Source: Pedobacter westerhofensis (GTDB taxonomy: Bacteria; Bacteroidota; Bacteroidia; Sphingobacteriales; Sphingobacteriaceae). Taken from it: a stretch of DNA of 64,000 nucleotides. Both the position numbers and the translations under genes were made by a program. Numbering within the stretch: the first letter of the stretch is position 1; each line of letters opens with the position of its first letter. Of this stretch, positions 9,077-17,425 are shown in pieces. Below the pieces are notes generated by a model that saw only the letters and a program-made list of their open reading frames with translations, was not told where the DNA came from and made no database searches. The DNA lies in the NCBI RefSeq assembly GCF_900182595.1, contig NZ_FXTN01000012.1, positions 186,001-250,000 on the forward strand, read 5' to 3'.

Positions 9077-9562
9077 TTAATAAGCTACCGGCCCATTTTC
9101 TCCGCTGTGCAGGTTTCTGATATAAACTTCATTCATGGCAGTAGCACAAATCTCGCCGTGCTCATCTGTAATCTCCATTGGATACGCTTTAACAAATTTA
9201 CCATTGCTTTTCAAAGTGCCTGTAGCTTCGTTCAGCATCTCATCCGTAATTAAAATCGTGAAATAAAGGGATGAACGGCCAGGTTTGAGATACTGTATAC
9301 TTGCACTCTTGAGCCATACCCGGGTCTTAAAACCATGTTGCTTCAGCAGATAGTAGTATAGCACTGCGTAGAACGGATCTGTTGCTGAATAGATGGTGCC
9401 CCCAAATATGGAGCCGTTATAATTCCTGTTGAAAATACTTTTGCTGATTTTTACATCAACGCCCCTGAACCCTTTATGGAACTTTTTTACCCGGATGCGC
9501 TGAAAGAAAAGTGGCGGATAGAGACAGAGTGCCCATTTCAAAGTTTTTTCTGATACGATCAT
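9077..9562 (-). CDS. DUF4442 family protein (hotdog-fold thioesterase-like)
   Basis: A 161-residue protein with the DUF4442 signature: YNGSIFGGTIYSATDPFYAV near residues 48-67, followed by beta-strand-rich sequence ending in an ATAMNEVYIRN strand. The family belongs to the hotdog fold and resembles PaaI-type acyl-CoA thioesterases, but substrates of this branch are unknown. It is first in the apparent operon with the AlbA_2 protein and the MATE transporter. It is divergent from the 102-residue gene at 9638, with 75 bp between them for both promoters. Confidence 0.85.
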   Translation of the reverse strand: MIVSEKTLKWALCLYPPLFFQRIRVKKFHKGFRGVDVKISKSIFNRNYNGSIFGGTIYSATDPFYAVLYYYLLKQHGFKTRVWLKSASIQYLKPGRSSLYFTILITDEMLNEATGTLKSNGKFVKAYPMEITDEHGEICATAMNEVYIRNLHSGENGPVAY

Positions 9563-9637
9563 GACGTTTAAATATCAGAAAGATTATTTGAATATTCATC
9601 ACCGTCATGTCTTTAATATTTTTTCTTAAATTAGTAT

Positions 9638-9946
9638 ATGCATATATACGAAACCATAACGGAAGCAGTAGCCGATCTGGAGATGAGGGGCTACGAATAC
9701 GATTTAAACCTCACAGCTGATGGGCTTGAGTGTAAATCCCTTGATTTATTTTTGATGCCCGAGGAGTTCGAGATCGACGAATTTTACAGGTTTGAAGGTA
9801 TGACTGACCCGGATGACAGTGCTGTTATCTATGCTGTATCTTCCCCTGTCGGGAACCTTAAGGGAGTGGTTATTGATGCCTATGGGGTGTATGCAGAAAA
9901 TGTTTCACCTGAATTGCTGGACAAATTAAAGATGCACCACGGTTAG
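9638..9946 (+). CDS. Conserved Bacteroidota small protein of unknown function
   Basis: A 102-residue acidic soluble protein. The pattern TITEAVADLEMRGYEYDLNL, then PEEFEIDEFYRFEGMTDP and VIYAVSS is one I associate with a conserved Bacteroidota family often labelled phosphoribosylpyrophosphate synthetase in databases. It has no PRPP-synthetase motifs and is far too short, so I consider that name wrong. No catalytic residues can be assigned. It starts at the ATG at 9638 and has no clear operon partner. Confidence 0.75.
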   Translation: MHIYETITEAVADLEMRGYEYDLNLTADGLECKSLDLFLMPEEFEIDEFYRFEGMTDPDDSAVIYAVSSPVGNLKGVVIDAYGVYAENVSPELLDKLKMHHG

Positions 9947-10020
9947 GTTACTTGCGTGTAACAAAAATAAAACAATACAGTTAAGAGATTGTTGATTACG
10001 CAGAACAAATAGAACTCATT

Positions 10021-10224
10021 ATGAAAAAAGCGTTTTTAAGTCTTGTTTTTGCAGGTTCAATGTTATTAGCCGCATCAGCATGCAATTCAACAAAAAATGT
10101 GTCAGGTTCATCTGACAGCACTGCTACAGACACTGCAGCAGTAACTACACCTCCAACTGACACCGCAATGAAGGATACTTCCAAAACAATGCCACCTGAT
10201 ACTACAAAAACTCCAAAAATGTAG
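10021..10224 (+). CDS. Small Thr/Pro/Asp-rich lipoprotein
   Basis: A 67-residue precursor with a signal peptide (MKKAFLSLVFAG) and a lipobox ending in Cys21 (LLAASAC), so the mature lipoprotein would be about 47 residues. The mature part is low-complexity, rich in Thr, Ser, Asp and Pro, with repeated TPPTDT/MPPDTT units, and looks disordered. It is probably an outer-membrane or periplasm-facing lipoprotein of unknown role. A strong terminator follows directly, so it is a single-gene unit. Confidence 0.8.
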   Translation: MKKAFLSLVFAGSMLLAASACNSTKNVSGSSDSTATDTAAVTTPPTDTAMKDTSKTMPPDTTKTPKM

Positions 10225-10237
10225 TTTAAAGTATAAT

Positions 10238-10274
10238 AAGAAAGGCTGTCTGCGGATAGCCTTTCTTGTTTTAG
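10238..10274 (+). terminator. Rho-independent terminator after the small lipoprotein gene
   Basis: AAGAAAGGCTGTC pairs with GATAGCCTTTCTT across a TGCG loop (one G-T pair), followed by TTGTTTTAG. The stem ends at 10267. Confidence 0.85.
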
Positions 10275-10329
10275 TGTAAAATTGAAACACTTAAATCTGA
10301 ATCCATCCGACATTAAATTTTATAAAACC

Positions 10330-10337
10330 TAACTTTG
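10330..10337 (+). promoter_or_regulatory. -7 promoter element for hemF
   Basis: TAACTTTG matches TAnnTTTG perfectly and lies 18 bp before the hemF ATG at 10356. The TTG inside it is in frame with hemF but is not a credible start. Confidence 0.65.
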
Positions 10338-10355
10338 GGCATATATTCGGTAATC

Positions 10356-11249
10356 ATGTTTAAAGATCAGGTAGTAGAAGGATACAAGAAAATACAGGAT
10401 GAAATTTGCCAGGCCCTTGCATTGGCAGATGGGAATGGCAGGTTTGAAGAAGAAATTTGGAGCAGGGACGGCGGGGGCGGAGGACGCACACGCATCTTTC
10501 AGAACGGCAACGTGATTGAAAAAGGCGGCGTTAACTTTTCTGCCGTTTATGGCAAGCTGCCTGATGCGGTAAAGAAAGCGTTTAAAGTAGAAAACGACGA
10601 GTTTTTTGCTACCGGTGTTTCTATCGTGATCCACCCATCAAATCCTTTTGTGCCAATTATTCATATGAACATCCGCTATTTTGAAATGGATGAGCAGACC
10701 CGCTGGTTTGGCGGAGGCATCGATCTTACCCCTCATTACGTGATCGACACAGATGCAAGGTTCTTTCATCATTTACTGAAACAGACCTGTGACGAATTTG
10801 ACGCTTCTTTTTATCAGAAATTTAAAAAGCAGGCTGATGATTACTTCTTTATCAAACACAGGGAAGAAACACGGGGGATCGGCGGCATTTTTTACGACCG
10901 GCTGAAACCTGAAAATACGGGGCTTGACTGGGAGCAGCTTTTTAACTTTTCTTTAGGTGTAGGAAATACTTTTATACCTATATATACAGAACTGATCGAC
11001 AGGAACAGGGATACCGCTTTTACAGCCGAAGAACAGGAGTGGCAATACCTCAGGAGAAGCCGCTATGTAGAATTTAACCTTGTTTATGATTCCGGTACAA
11101 AATTCGGTCTGGAGACAAACGGAAGGATAGAATCCATCCTAATGAGCTTACCACCAACAGTAAAGTGGGCTTATAATCACAAACCCGCAGAAAGCAGTCC
11201 AGAAGCTGAAACTCTCAGCAAGTTAATAAAAGGTATAGACTGGGCTTAA
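10356..11249 (+). CDS. hemF: Oxygen-dependent coproporphyrinogen III oxidase
   Basis: Haem biosynthesis enzyme that oxidatively decarboxylates coproporphyrinogen III to protoporphyrinogen IX using O2, in the cytoplasm. The 297-residue protein has the family landmarks WSRDGGGGGRTRIF near residue 38, then VIHPSNPFVPIIHMNIRYF, WFGGGIDLTPHY and RRSRYVEFNLVYDSGTKFGL. These cover the whole length, so it is complete. The ATG at 10356 gives the expected N-terminus; an upstream in-frame TTG at 10335 lies in the promoter. It is monocistronic between the lipoprotein terminator and gyrA. Its presence implies aerobic haem synthesis. Confidence 0.97.
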   Translation: MFKDQVVEGYKKIQDEICQALALADGNGRFEEEIWSRDGGGGGRTRIFQNGNVIEKGGVNFSAVYGKLPDAVKKAFKVENDEFFATGVSIVIHPSNPFVPIIHMNIRYFEMDEQTRWFGGGIDLTPHYVIDTDARFFHHLLKQTCDEFDASFYQKFKKQADDYFFIKHREETRGIGGIFYDRLKPENTGLDWEQLFNFSLGVGNTFIPIYTELIDRNRDTAFTAEEQEWQYLRRSRYVEFNLVYDSGTKFGLETNGRIESILMSLPPTVKWAYNHKPAESSPEAETLSKLIKGIDWA

Positions 11250-11348
11250 TTTTTTTCCACAATACGCTTAAACAGCAATATTTTCTTAAATTCGCAAGGT
11301 TATAACATTACCTTATTTAAATCGTTTTTAAACGAACATTAATTTTTT

Positions 11349-13973
11349 ATGGCAGAAGATTTAGAAAATCAGGAAAACGACAAGATTATAAAGATTGATA
11401 TAGATGAGCAGATGAAGTCTGCTTACATCGATTATTCGATGTCTGTTATCGTATCAAGGGCGTTACCTGATGTACGCGATGGATTGAAACCAGTGCACCG
11501 TCGTGTACTTTACGGGATGCTTGATCTCGGTTTGGCAAATAACAAACCCTTCAAGAAATCAGCCCGTATTGTTGGAGAGGTACTGGGTAAGTACCACCCG
11601 CATGGCGATTCCTCGGTTTATATGACCATGGTAAGGATGGCCCAGGAATGGAGTTTACGTTACCTGATGGTGGATGGCCAGGGTAACTTTGGATCTATTG
11701 ACGGTGACTCTCCGGCTGCGATGCGTTATACAGAGGCGAGATTCCAGAAGATCGCTGAAGATATGCTTGCCGATATCAATAAAGATACGGTAGATTTCCA
11801 GCTTAACTTTGATGATTCCCTGCAGGAGCCAACGGTATTGCCTGCTAAAGTGCCCAATCTGTTAATTAACGGGGCATCAGGTATTGCAGTAGGTATGGCA
11901 ACAAATATGCCGCCTCACAATATCACTGAGGTGATCAATGCTACAATAGCTTATATTGAAAACAACGAAATCACCATACCTGAATTGACAAAGTTTGTGA
12001 AAGGCCCGGATTTTCCTACCGGTGCTCTGATCTATGGTTATAATGGTGTTCAGGAAGCTTTTGAAACCGGCCGTGGACGTATCGTGATGCGTGCGAAAGC
12101 TGAGATCGAAGCCGTGAAGGACAGGGAGGTGATTATTGTTACCGAAATTCCTTACCAGGTGAACAAAGCAATGATGATTGAGCGTACTGCTGAATTGATC
12201 GGAGAGAAGAAAATTGAAGGGATTTCAAATATTAAAGATGAGTCCAATAAAGATGGTATCCGTATCGTTTATGAAATTAAACGAGATGCCAATGCTTCTA
12301 TCGTGCTCAACAACCTGTTTAAGCAAACTGCACTGCAGACTTCATTCAGTGTAAATAATATTGCACTGGTAAACGGCAGGCCGCAGATGCTGAACCTGAA
12401 AGATCTGATCAGGCATTTTGTTGACCACAGACATGATGTAATTGTCCGACGTACAAAATTTGAACTGAACGAAGCGCAGAAACGTGCACATATCCTGGAA
12501 GGTTTACTGATTGCTTTAGATCACCTTGACGAAGTAATCAAACTGATCAGGGGCTCAAGTACACCAGACGAAGCGAGATTAGGTTTGATGGAACAGTTTG
12601 GCCTGAGCGATATTCAGTCGAGGGCTATCCTGGACATGACGCTGCGCCGTTTAACAGGTCTGGAAAGAGACAAGATCAAAGATGAGTACAATGAGCTGAT
12701 GAAAACTATTGACTATCTGAACTCGATCCTGGCCGACCAGGGATTGAGAATGCAGATCATCAAAGATGAGCTGGCAGAGATGGTAGAGAAGTATGGTGAT
12801 GAGCGCAGAACTCAGATCGTACACTCTGCAGAAGACATGAGCATGGAAGACTTCATCGAAGATGAAGAAGTAGTGATCACGATCTCTCATGAAGGTTATA
12901 TCAAACGTACCCCTGCAACAGAATACCGTACGCAGGCCAGGGGCGGAAAAGGCTCTAAAGGAAGTGATTCAAGGAACGAAGATTTTATTGAGCACCTCCT
13001 GATTGCCAGCAACCACAATTATATGTTGTTCTTCACTGAAACAGGACGTTGTTTCTGGCTCAGGGTTTACGAGATCCCTGAAGGATCACGTTTAAGCAAG
13101 GGAAGAGCAATCCAGAATATCATTAATATTCCAAAAGAAGAGAAGATCAAAGCTTATATTAAAGTTAAAAATCTGAAAGATCAGGAATACCTGGAAAACA
13201 ATTACATTATCATGTGTACCAAAAAGGGAACGATTAAGAAAACTTCACTTGAAGCTTATTCGAGACCAAGGGTAAACGGTATCAATGCAATCAACATCAA
13301 CGAAGGCGATCAGCTGCTTGAAGCAAGTTTAACCAGTGGATCAAGTGAAATTGTGATGGCATTGCGCTCAGGCCGTGCGATCAGGTTCAATGAAAGCACT
13401 GTCCGTCCGATGGGAAGGACCGCTACAGGTGTGAGAGGCGTAACCCTGGCGCATGATAAAGATGAAGTGGTAGGTATGATCGCCGTTGATGATCCAACTG
13501 CAACAGTCATGGTCGTTTCTGAAAAAGGTTATGGTAAACGTACCGATATCGAAGATTACCGAGTGACCAACCGTGGTGGTAAAGGTGTAAAAACCATCAC
13601 TATCACAGAGAAAACCGGTGACCTGATTGCGATAAAGAGCGTTACTGACGATGATGACCTGATGATTATTAACAAATCGGGTATCGTAATCCGTATTGTA
13701 CTGAGCCACCTGAGGGTTATCGGAAGAGCTACACAGGGTGTACGCCTCATCAATTTAAAAGGAAACGACGCTATTGCTTCGGTTGCTAAAATTGAACATG
13801 AGGATGATCCTGAAGAAGAAGTTTCTGAGGATGTACTGATCACCGGCGAAGCGGCGGCCCTTCCTGAAGAAGGAGCAGCAGCTGAAACTGAAGACGCTGA
13901 AGCAGAGGAGGAAGAGGAAGAAGAAGGGGATGAAGATGCTGAAGATGAGGACAGCGGCGACGAAGAAGAATAG
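11349..13973 (+). CDS. gyrA: DNA gyrase subunit A
   Basis: Breakage-reunion subunit of gyrase, which with GyrB introduces negative supercoils. The N-terminal domain has the quinolone-determining motif HPHGDSSVY (Ser88 in the position of E. coli Ser83) and the catalytic Tyr in MRYTEARF near residue 127. The C-terminal beta-pinwheel contains the GyrA box QARGGKGSKG, supporting gyrase rather than topoisomerase IV. The last 50 or so residues are an acidic low-complexity tail made mostly of Glu and Asp with Ala and Gly. Total length is 874 residues, normal for the family. A hairpin follows the stop codon, and two TPR genes lie downstream. Confidence 0.97.
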   Translation: MAEDLENQENDKIIKIDIDEQMKSAYIDYSMSVIVSRALPDVRDGLKPVHRRVLYGMLDLGLANNKPFKKSARIVGEVLGKYHPHGDSSVYMTMVRMAQEWSLRYLMVDGQGNFGSIDGDSPAAMRYTEARFQKIAEDMLADINKDTVDFQLNFDDSLQEPTVLPAKVPNLLINGASGIAVGMATNMPPHNITEVINATIAYIENNEITIPELTKFVKGPDFPTGALIYGYNGVQEAFETGRGRIVMRAKAEIEAVKDREVIIVTEIPYQVNKAMMIERTAELIGEKKIEGISNIKDESNKDGIRIVYEIKRDANASIVLNNLFKQTALQTSFSVNNIALVNGRPQMLNLKDLIRHFVDHRHDVIVRRTKFELNEAQKRAHILEGLLIALDHLDEVIKLIRGSSTPDEARLGLMEQFGLSDIQSRAILDMTLRRLTGLERDKIKDEYNELMKTIDYLNSILADQGLRMQIIKDELAEMVEKYGDERRTQIVHSAEDMSMEDFIEDEEVVITISHEGYIKRTPATEYRTQARGGKGSKGSDSRNEDFIEHLLIASNHNYMLFFTETGRCFWLRVYEIPEGSRLSKGRAIQNIINIPKEEKIKAYIKVKNLKDQEYLENNYIIMCTKKGTIKKTSLEAYSRPRVNGINAININEGDQLLEASLTSGSSEIVMALRSGRAIRFNESTVRPMGRTATGVRGVTLAHDKDEVVGMIAVDDPTATVMVVSEKGYGKRTDIEDYRVTNRGGKGVKTITITEKTGDLIAIKSVTDDDDLMIINKSGIVIRIVLSHLRVIGRATQGVRLINLKGNDAIASVAKIEHEDDPEEEVSEDVLITGEAAALPEEGAAAETEDAEAEEEEEEEGDEDAEDEDSGDEEE

Positions 13974-13999
13974 AGTTAAATAGTAAATACAGAACCCGT

Positions 14000-14053
14000 A
14001 AAACCTGCAGGAGAAGAGAAAAATCAAAACAATTCTCAGCTCAGGCAGGTTTT
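14000..14053 (+). terminator. Possible terminator after gyrA
   Basis: AAAACCTGC at 14000-14008 pairs with GCAGGTTTT at 14045-14053 around a 36-nt loop that contains a further short GAGAA/TTCTC pairing. The T-run is short and followed by ATAATTAATT. It could also be a processing site between gyrA and the TPR gene. Confidence 0.5.
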
Positions 14054-14078
14054 ATAATTAATTAAAAAACCAACCCAT

Positions 14079-15164
14079 ATGAAAAAAGTACTTTTAAGTA
14101 TGTTATTTATAGGTGCTGCCACCTATGCTGCGAATGCTCAAAAGAGTGAAGTTTCAAAAGCTAAAAATGCCTGGGCATTAGCAAAATTTGCTACTGCAAC
14201 AACCCCGCTTGATGCTACCTTGAAATCGCTAGGAGAAGGCTTAAAGGCAACTGATAACGCTATCGCCAACGAAAAATCCAAGGATATGCCTGAAGCTTGG
14301 TCTTACAGGGCTTTATTTGCCTCAAGAATTGCTTTTGTAGATTCACTGAACGTACCAAATGCAGTAGCTAATGAGAAAATTGCTGAAGAGGCAATTACAA
14401 AAGCCAAAGCTTTAGATACAAAAGGGGGGGAGAAAGAAAATATCCTTGAAGCAGAAACTACTTTGTCCAATGCGTTGAGAAACAGGGCAATCTTTGCATA
14501 CAATAAAAAAGATTTTAAATCTGCATTAACATTTTTCAATGAGGTAACTGCCAAAAATCCTCAGGATACATCTACTTATGTAAATGCTGGTGTAACTGCC
14601 AAACAAGTTGAAAACTATCCGGAAATGGTTAGAAATTTCAGCAAGGCAATTGATCTGGGCTACAAAGACAGTGAGTCACTGTACAGTGAAGTCATCTCTA
14701 CAACTTTCGAAAAGGTTAAGGATACAGTAGGTGGTACAGCTTTATTAGAAAAAGCGGTAGCCAAATATCCTGAAAATCCATATTTCGTAGGTATGCAGAC
14801 AGACCTTTACATCAAAAAGGGAGACATTGTGAAATCACAGGAAATGTTGAACAAACTGATCGCTAAAGATCCTAAAAATGCGGCTTACCAGTATGCAATG
14901 GGGGATACCTATTACAAACAGGCCTTAGACCTTCAGGGGAAAAGAAATGCAATTGATGCTAAAAAGAAAAAGGAATTTGATGCAATCACTGCAAAAATGA
15001 CCGGTTTTATCGATCAGGCATTGCCTTACTACAAAAAAGCGTATGAGCTTGATCCAACAAAAATGACTTCGGCTTTAGAAAACCTGAAAATCATTTACGC
15101 GTTCAAAAATGACACGCCAAACTATGAGGCAACTAAGAAATTATTAGATGCTGCTAAAAAATAA
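14079..15164 (+). CDS. Secreted tetratricopeptide repeat protein (paralogue 1)
   Basis: A 361-residue protein with a signal peptide (MKKVLLSMLFIGAATYA, cleavage near ANAQ) and helical repeats of TPR type, for example KDFKSALTFFNEVTAKNPQD near residues 145-164 and later units around residues 240-340. TPR proteins act as scaffolds in the periplasm or outer membrane; the partner is unknown. It follows gyrA by 105 bp and is itself followed by a paralogue, at 15248, that shares the N-terminal plan of a Gly-Ile/Leu-Lys-Ala-rich segment, then PEAW or PETW, then a serine/alanine helix. It ends before a strong terminator. Confidence 0.88.
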   Translation: MKKVLLSMLFIGAATYAANAQKSEVSKAKNAWALAKFATATTPLDATLKSLGEGLKATDNAIANEKSKDMPEAWSYRALFASRIAFVDSLNVPNAVANEKIAEEAITKAKALDTKGGEKENILEAETTLSNALRNRAIFAYNKKDFKSALTFFNEVTAKNPQDTSTYVNAGVTAKQVENYPEMVRNFSKAIDLGYKDSESLYSEVISTTFEKVKDTVGGTALLEKAVAKYPENPYFVGMQTDLYIKKGDIVKSQEMLNKLIAKDPKNAAYQYAMGDTYYKQALDLQGKRNAIDAKKKKEFDAITAKMTGFIDQALPYYKKAYELDPTKMTSALENLKIIYAFKNDTPNYEATKKLLDAAKK

Positions 15165-15183
15165 TCGTTAAAACAGCGATATT

Positions 15184-15217
15184 AAAAGAGGGATAAATTT
15201 TATCCCTCTTTTTTTTT
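15184..15217 (+). terminator. Rho-independent terminator between the TPR genes
   Basis: AAAAGAGGGATAAA pairs with TTTATCCCTCTTTT, a near-perfect palindrome followed by a run of T. It separates the two TPR genes into different transcripts. Confidence 0.85.
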
Positions 15218-15220
15218 GTA

Positions 15221-15228
15221 TAAATTTG
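15221..15228 (+). promoter_or_regulatory. -7 promoter element for the second TPR gene
   Basis: TAAATTTG matches TAnnTTTG and lies 19 bp before the ATG at 15248, directly after the terminator T-run. This arrangement supports an independent promoter. Confidence 0.65.
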
Positions 15229-15247
15229 TAGCTAAGCCCTAAAGCAT

Positions 15248-16396
15248 ATGATTGATAAAAGACTTGTATTTTCTGCCGCATTTTTTATGATAGTGAGTTC
15301 TCAGCAAGTGTTTGCACAAAAAACACAACTGCTGATCGCTCGGAACAGCGTCGGAAAACTTCAGGCTGCAATCGCTAACAAGAAAGATCAGAAAGCGAAG
15401 ATGTCGATCCTGAATGAGGGGATAAAAGCCAGTGAGCTCACCGCTGCCGATTCCAAAACCAGGAAATATCCTGAAACATGGGCAATTAAATCTTATCTGA
15501 GCTCATACATTGCGCTTCTGGACTCTGATCAGAATAATTCAAACAAATATTATGACCTCACGCTAAAGGCCATTGATACTGCAAAAAGATTTGAGAACTA
15601 CGAAGACAATTCAGGGCTGATTGCTGCCGCAAATTATAACGTTAATATCAAAAAGCAGCAGAAAGGTAATGTTGCATATGCCAACAAAGACTTTGGTGCT
15701 GCCTACAACTATCTGAAGGAAGTGAGCGATTTCTTTCCGAAGGATACCATCCTTGCGATCAATGCAGCACTAAGTGCTGAAGGCAACAAGAATGATAACG
15801 CAGCTTTTGATTATTACCAGCGTGCCAAAGATAATGGCGTAAGAAACCCTGTGGTTTTTCAGCGCCTGGCAGTGATCTACAAAAACAGACAGGATACCGA
15901 TAAAGCAATCAGGACACTCGAAGAAGGATTAAGCGCAAATCCGTATAATACGATGCTGAATAACGATTACATCAACATTTTACTGGATACTGAAAAATAT
16001 ACGGAAGCAAAACAGGTTCTGGAAGGAACTTTAAAAGTTGAAACCCGAAGCAAACTGCTATATTATCTGTACGGGTACCTGCACCAGAAAAGCACAAATA
16101 TGGGCACAGCAGAACTGGCTTATAATAAATCACTGGCTATCGACAAAAATTATTTTGATGCCATGTACCAGCTGGGTTTGGTTTACCTCAACCAGGGCAA
16201 TGATGCATTGGTGCCTGAGCATAAGGACGTAGCCAAATACTCTTCCTTTATTAACCGTGCCGAAGTAATTCTCGTACAGGCTCATGAAGCCAAGCCAAAG
16301 GACAAGGCTACCATTAATTTACTAATTGAAATCTATACCCGCAAGAACAGGTTTGACAGGGTACAGGAACTTAAAGCACAACTAGACGAGTTTTAA
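15248..16396 (+). CDS. Secreted tetratricopeptide repeat protein (paralogue 2)
   Basis: A 382-residue protein with a signal peptide (hydrophobic stretch FSAAFFMIVSS, cleavage near VFAQ) and several TPR-like units, including KDFGAAYNYLKEVSDFFPKD near residue 150 and KAIRTLEEGLSANPYNTMLN near residue 220. It resembles the preceding gene in order of segments, including the KYPETWAIKSYLSSYIALLD counterpart of the first protein's PEAWSYRALFASRIAFVD, so the pair probably arose by tandem duplication. It has its own promoter. The function is unknown beyond a likely periplasmic scaffold role. Confidence 0.88.
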   Translation: MIDKRLVFSAAFFMIVSSQQVFAQKTQLLIARNSVGKLQAAIANKKDQKAKMSILNEGIKASELTAADSKTRKYPETWAIKSYLSSYIALLDSDQNNSNKYYDLTLKAIDTAKRFENYEDNSGLIAAANYNVNIKKQQKGNVAYANKDFGAAYNYLKEVSDFFPKDTILAINAALSAEGNKNDNAAFDYYQRAKDNGVRNPVVFQRLAVIYKNRQDTDKAIRTLEEGLSANPYNTMLNNDYINILLDTEKYTEAKQVLEGTLKVETRSKLLYYLYGYLHQKSTNMGTAELAYNKSLAIDKNYFDAMYQLGLVYLNQGNDALVPEHKDVAKYSSFINRAEVILVQAHEAKPKDKATINLLIEIYTRKNRFDRVQELKAQLDEF

Positions 16397-16505
16397 CTGA
16401 AGGTGTAATGTGAATGATGGTGGGTCGATTATCGCTGAAATAATCACTATTACTACTCCTTAGTGTTTATTATGTAAAATAACTTGCTAATTAAGATATA
16501 TTGCT

Positions 16506-16513
16506 TATATTTG
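16506..16513 (+). promoter_or_regulatory. Isolated -7 element in the gap before the HicB-like gene
   Basis: TATATTTG matches TAnnTTTG and is followed by the palindrome GGTTAACC. It could drive the 31-codon frame at 16550 or a short RNA, or it could be a chance match in AT-rich sequence. Confidence 0.3.
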
Positions 16514-16549
16514 GTTAACCAATCATTGTTAATCTTTTTAATATAAATT

Positions 16550-16645
16550 ATGGTTGCAGCAGCAAGTAAATTCCCGGCGCGTAAAAACAGCCGCGAGACC
16601 TGGGTCCCAAACAAAAACAAACTTTTAGTAATTATTTTTTTGTAA
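16550..16645 (+). CDS. Possible 31-residue small ORF
   Basis: ATG at 16550 opens 31 codons with a basic N-terminal half and a hydrophobic end (LLVIIFL). It is 37 bp downstream of a -7 element and its stop abuts the HicB-like promoter. I do not recognise it. The middle is more GC-rich than the flanks. It may be a leader peptide, a remnant of a degraded gene, or nothing. Confidence 0.2.
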   Translation: MVAAASKFPARKNSRETWVPNKNKLLVIIFL

Positions 16646-16670
16646 TATATTTGATCAGGGATCAAATATA
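16646..16670 (+). promoter_or_regulatory. Promoter/operator dyad of the HicB/HicA-like locus
   Basis: TATATTTGATC at 16646-16656 and its exact reverse complement GATCAAATATA at 16660-16670 are separated by AGG. The left arm begins with a perfect -7 element, so a repressor bound to the dyad would cover the promoter. The ATG of the HicB-like gene is 14 bp downstream. The symmetry gives the right arm a -7 element on the other strand. Autorepression by the antitoxin is the obvious hypothesis. Confidence 0.65.
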
Positions 16671-16683
16671 CAGAGGCTTCAGG

Positions 16684-17058
16684 ATGAAAGAAACAGAAGA
16701 TACCTTAAGTATTTCGTTTGCATTCAAACGGGGAAAAGGAATAATCAGACTCGTTGAATTCGAAGATAACGGACACTTCATCGTATATGTGCCTTCATTG
16801 AATCTGTCTGCGTACGGAAACAACTATGATGAAGCCTTGCAGATGATGAGTGACATTGTGATCGAAGACTTTTTTGACAACTTGCTGGATCAGCCTGAAA
16901 ATGTCATTTACAATCATCTGAGGATTCTGGGCTGGCAACAAAGCCAGGCCGGTTCGGGAGAGTTGAGTAACCAAGTACACATCGATACAGAGGGCATTTT
17001 AAAGAATTTTAATCTCCCGGCAGATACCAAAATCAAAGAAAGGTCACTGGAACTATAA
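16684..17058 (+). CDS. HicB-like antitoxin
   Basis: A 124-residue protein. Residues 24-60 (VEFEDNGHFIVYVPSLNLSA then DEALQMMSD) follow the HicB pattern of a short beta-hairpin with YVP and a downstream helix, the partial RNase H fold that binds HicA. The C-terminal half has no DNA-binding fold I can name with confidence. The next gene starts one base after its stop and resembles HicA, which supports the call by context. The start at 16684 is chosen because the in-frame TTG at 16651 is part of the -7 box. The order antitoxin first is the reverse of classical hicAB. An unrelated antitoxin cannot be fully excluded. Confidence 0.65.
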   Translation: MKETEDTLSISFAFKRGKGIIRLVEFEDNGHFIVYVPSLNLSAYGNNYDEALQMMSDIVIEDFFDNLLDQPENVIYNHLRILGWQQSQAGSGELSNQVHIDTEGILKNFNLPADTKIKERSLEL

Positions 17059-17059
17059 A

Positions 17060-17299
17060 ATGGGAATTGATCGGCCTGTTAAAGTTAGATGTTGGGAGAA
17101 ATTTCTAACTTCCCAAGGTTGTGCTTTTAAAAGTAAAAATGGCACATATCATGATAAATGGCGCTGTCCAAATTGTATTCAGTCAATTATATTCAGAGGA
17201 GCAGAAAGAGAGATTCCATTTGCGCATATCAAGACGAACTTAACAACAATGAAAGTATCGGTTCATTCGTTTACAACCTGGATGAAACAGAACTGTTAA
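17060..17299 (+). CDS. HicA-like mRNA interferase toxin
   Basis: A 79-residue protein that fits the HicA double-stranded RNA-binding-like fold: KFLTSQGCAFKSKNGTYHDKW places His31 where HicA toxins carry the catalytic His of GSHH. EIPFAHIKTNLTTMKVS then matches the C-terminal helix that in HicA reads approximately H..-EI..gtl..ilk..gi. HicA cleaves mRNA and is neutralised by HicB. The ATG at 17060 is one base after the antitoxin stop, so the pair is translationally coupled. An internal CPNC is unusual for the family. No terminator is visible downstream. Confidence 0.65.
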   Translation: MGIDRPVKVRCWEKFLTSQGCAFKSKNGTYHDKWRCPNCIQSIIFRGAEREIPFAHIKTNLTTMKVSVHSFTTWMKQNC

Positions 17300-17425
17300 T
17301 GTCTAATAAGGGGAAGAGGTTAAACACTATAAAATCGTACTTAACATAATATTAATTATGTAACTATATTTTATTTGTATTTTTTAGGCTTTAATATTGT
17401 AAATTCTGTGCAGTTTGTTTTGTAT

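Noticed and set aside
9638..9946. Phosphoribosylpyrophosphate synthetase
   Set aside because: The name is used for this family in some databases, but the protein has no PRPP loop and is too short.
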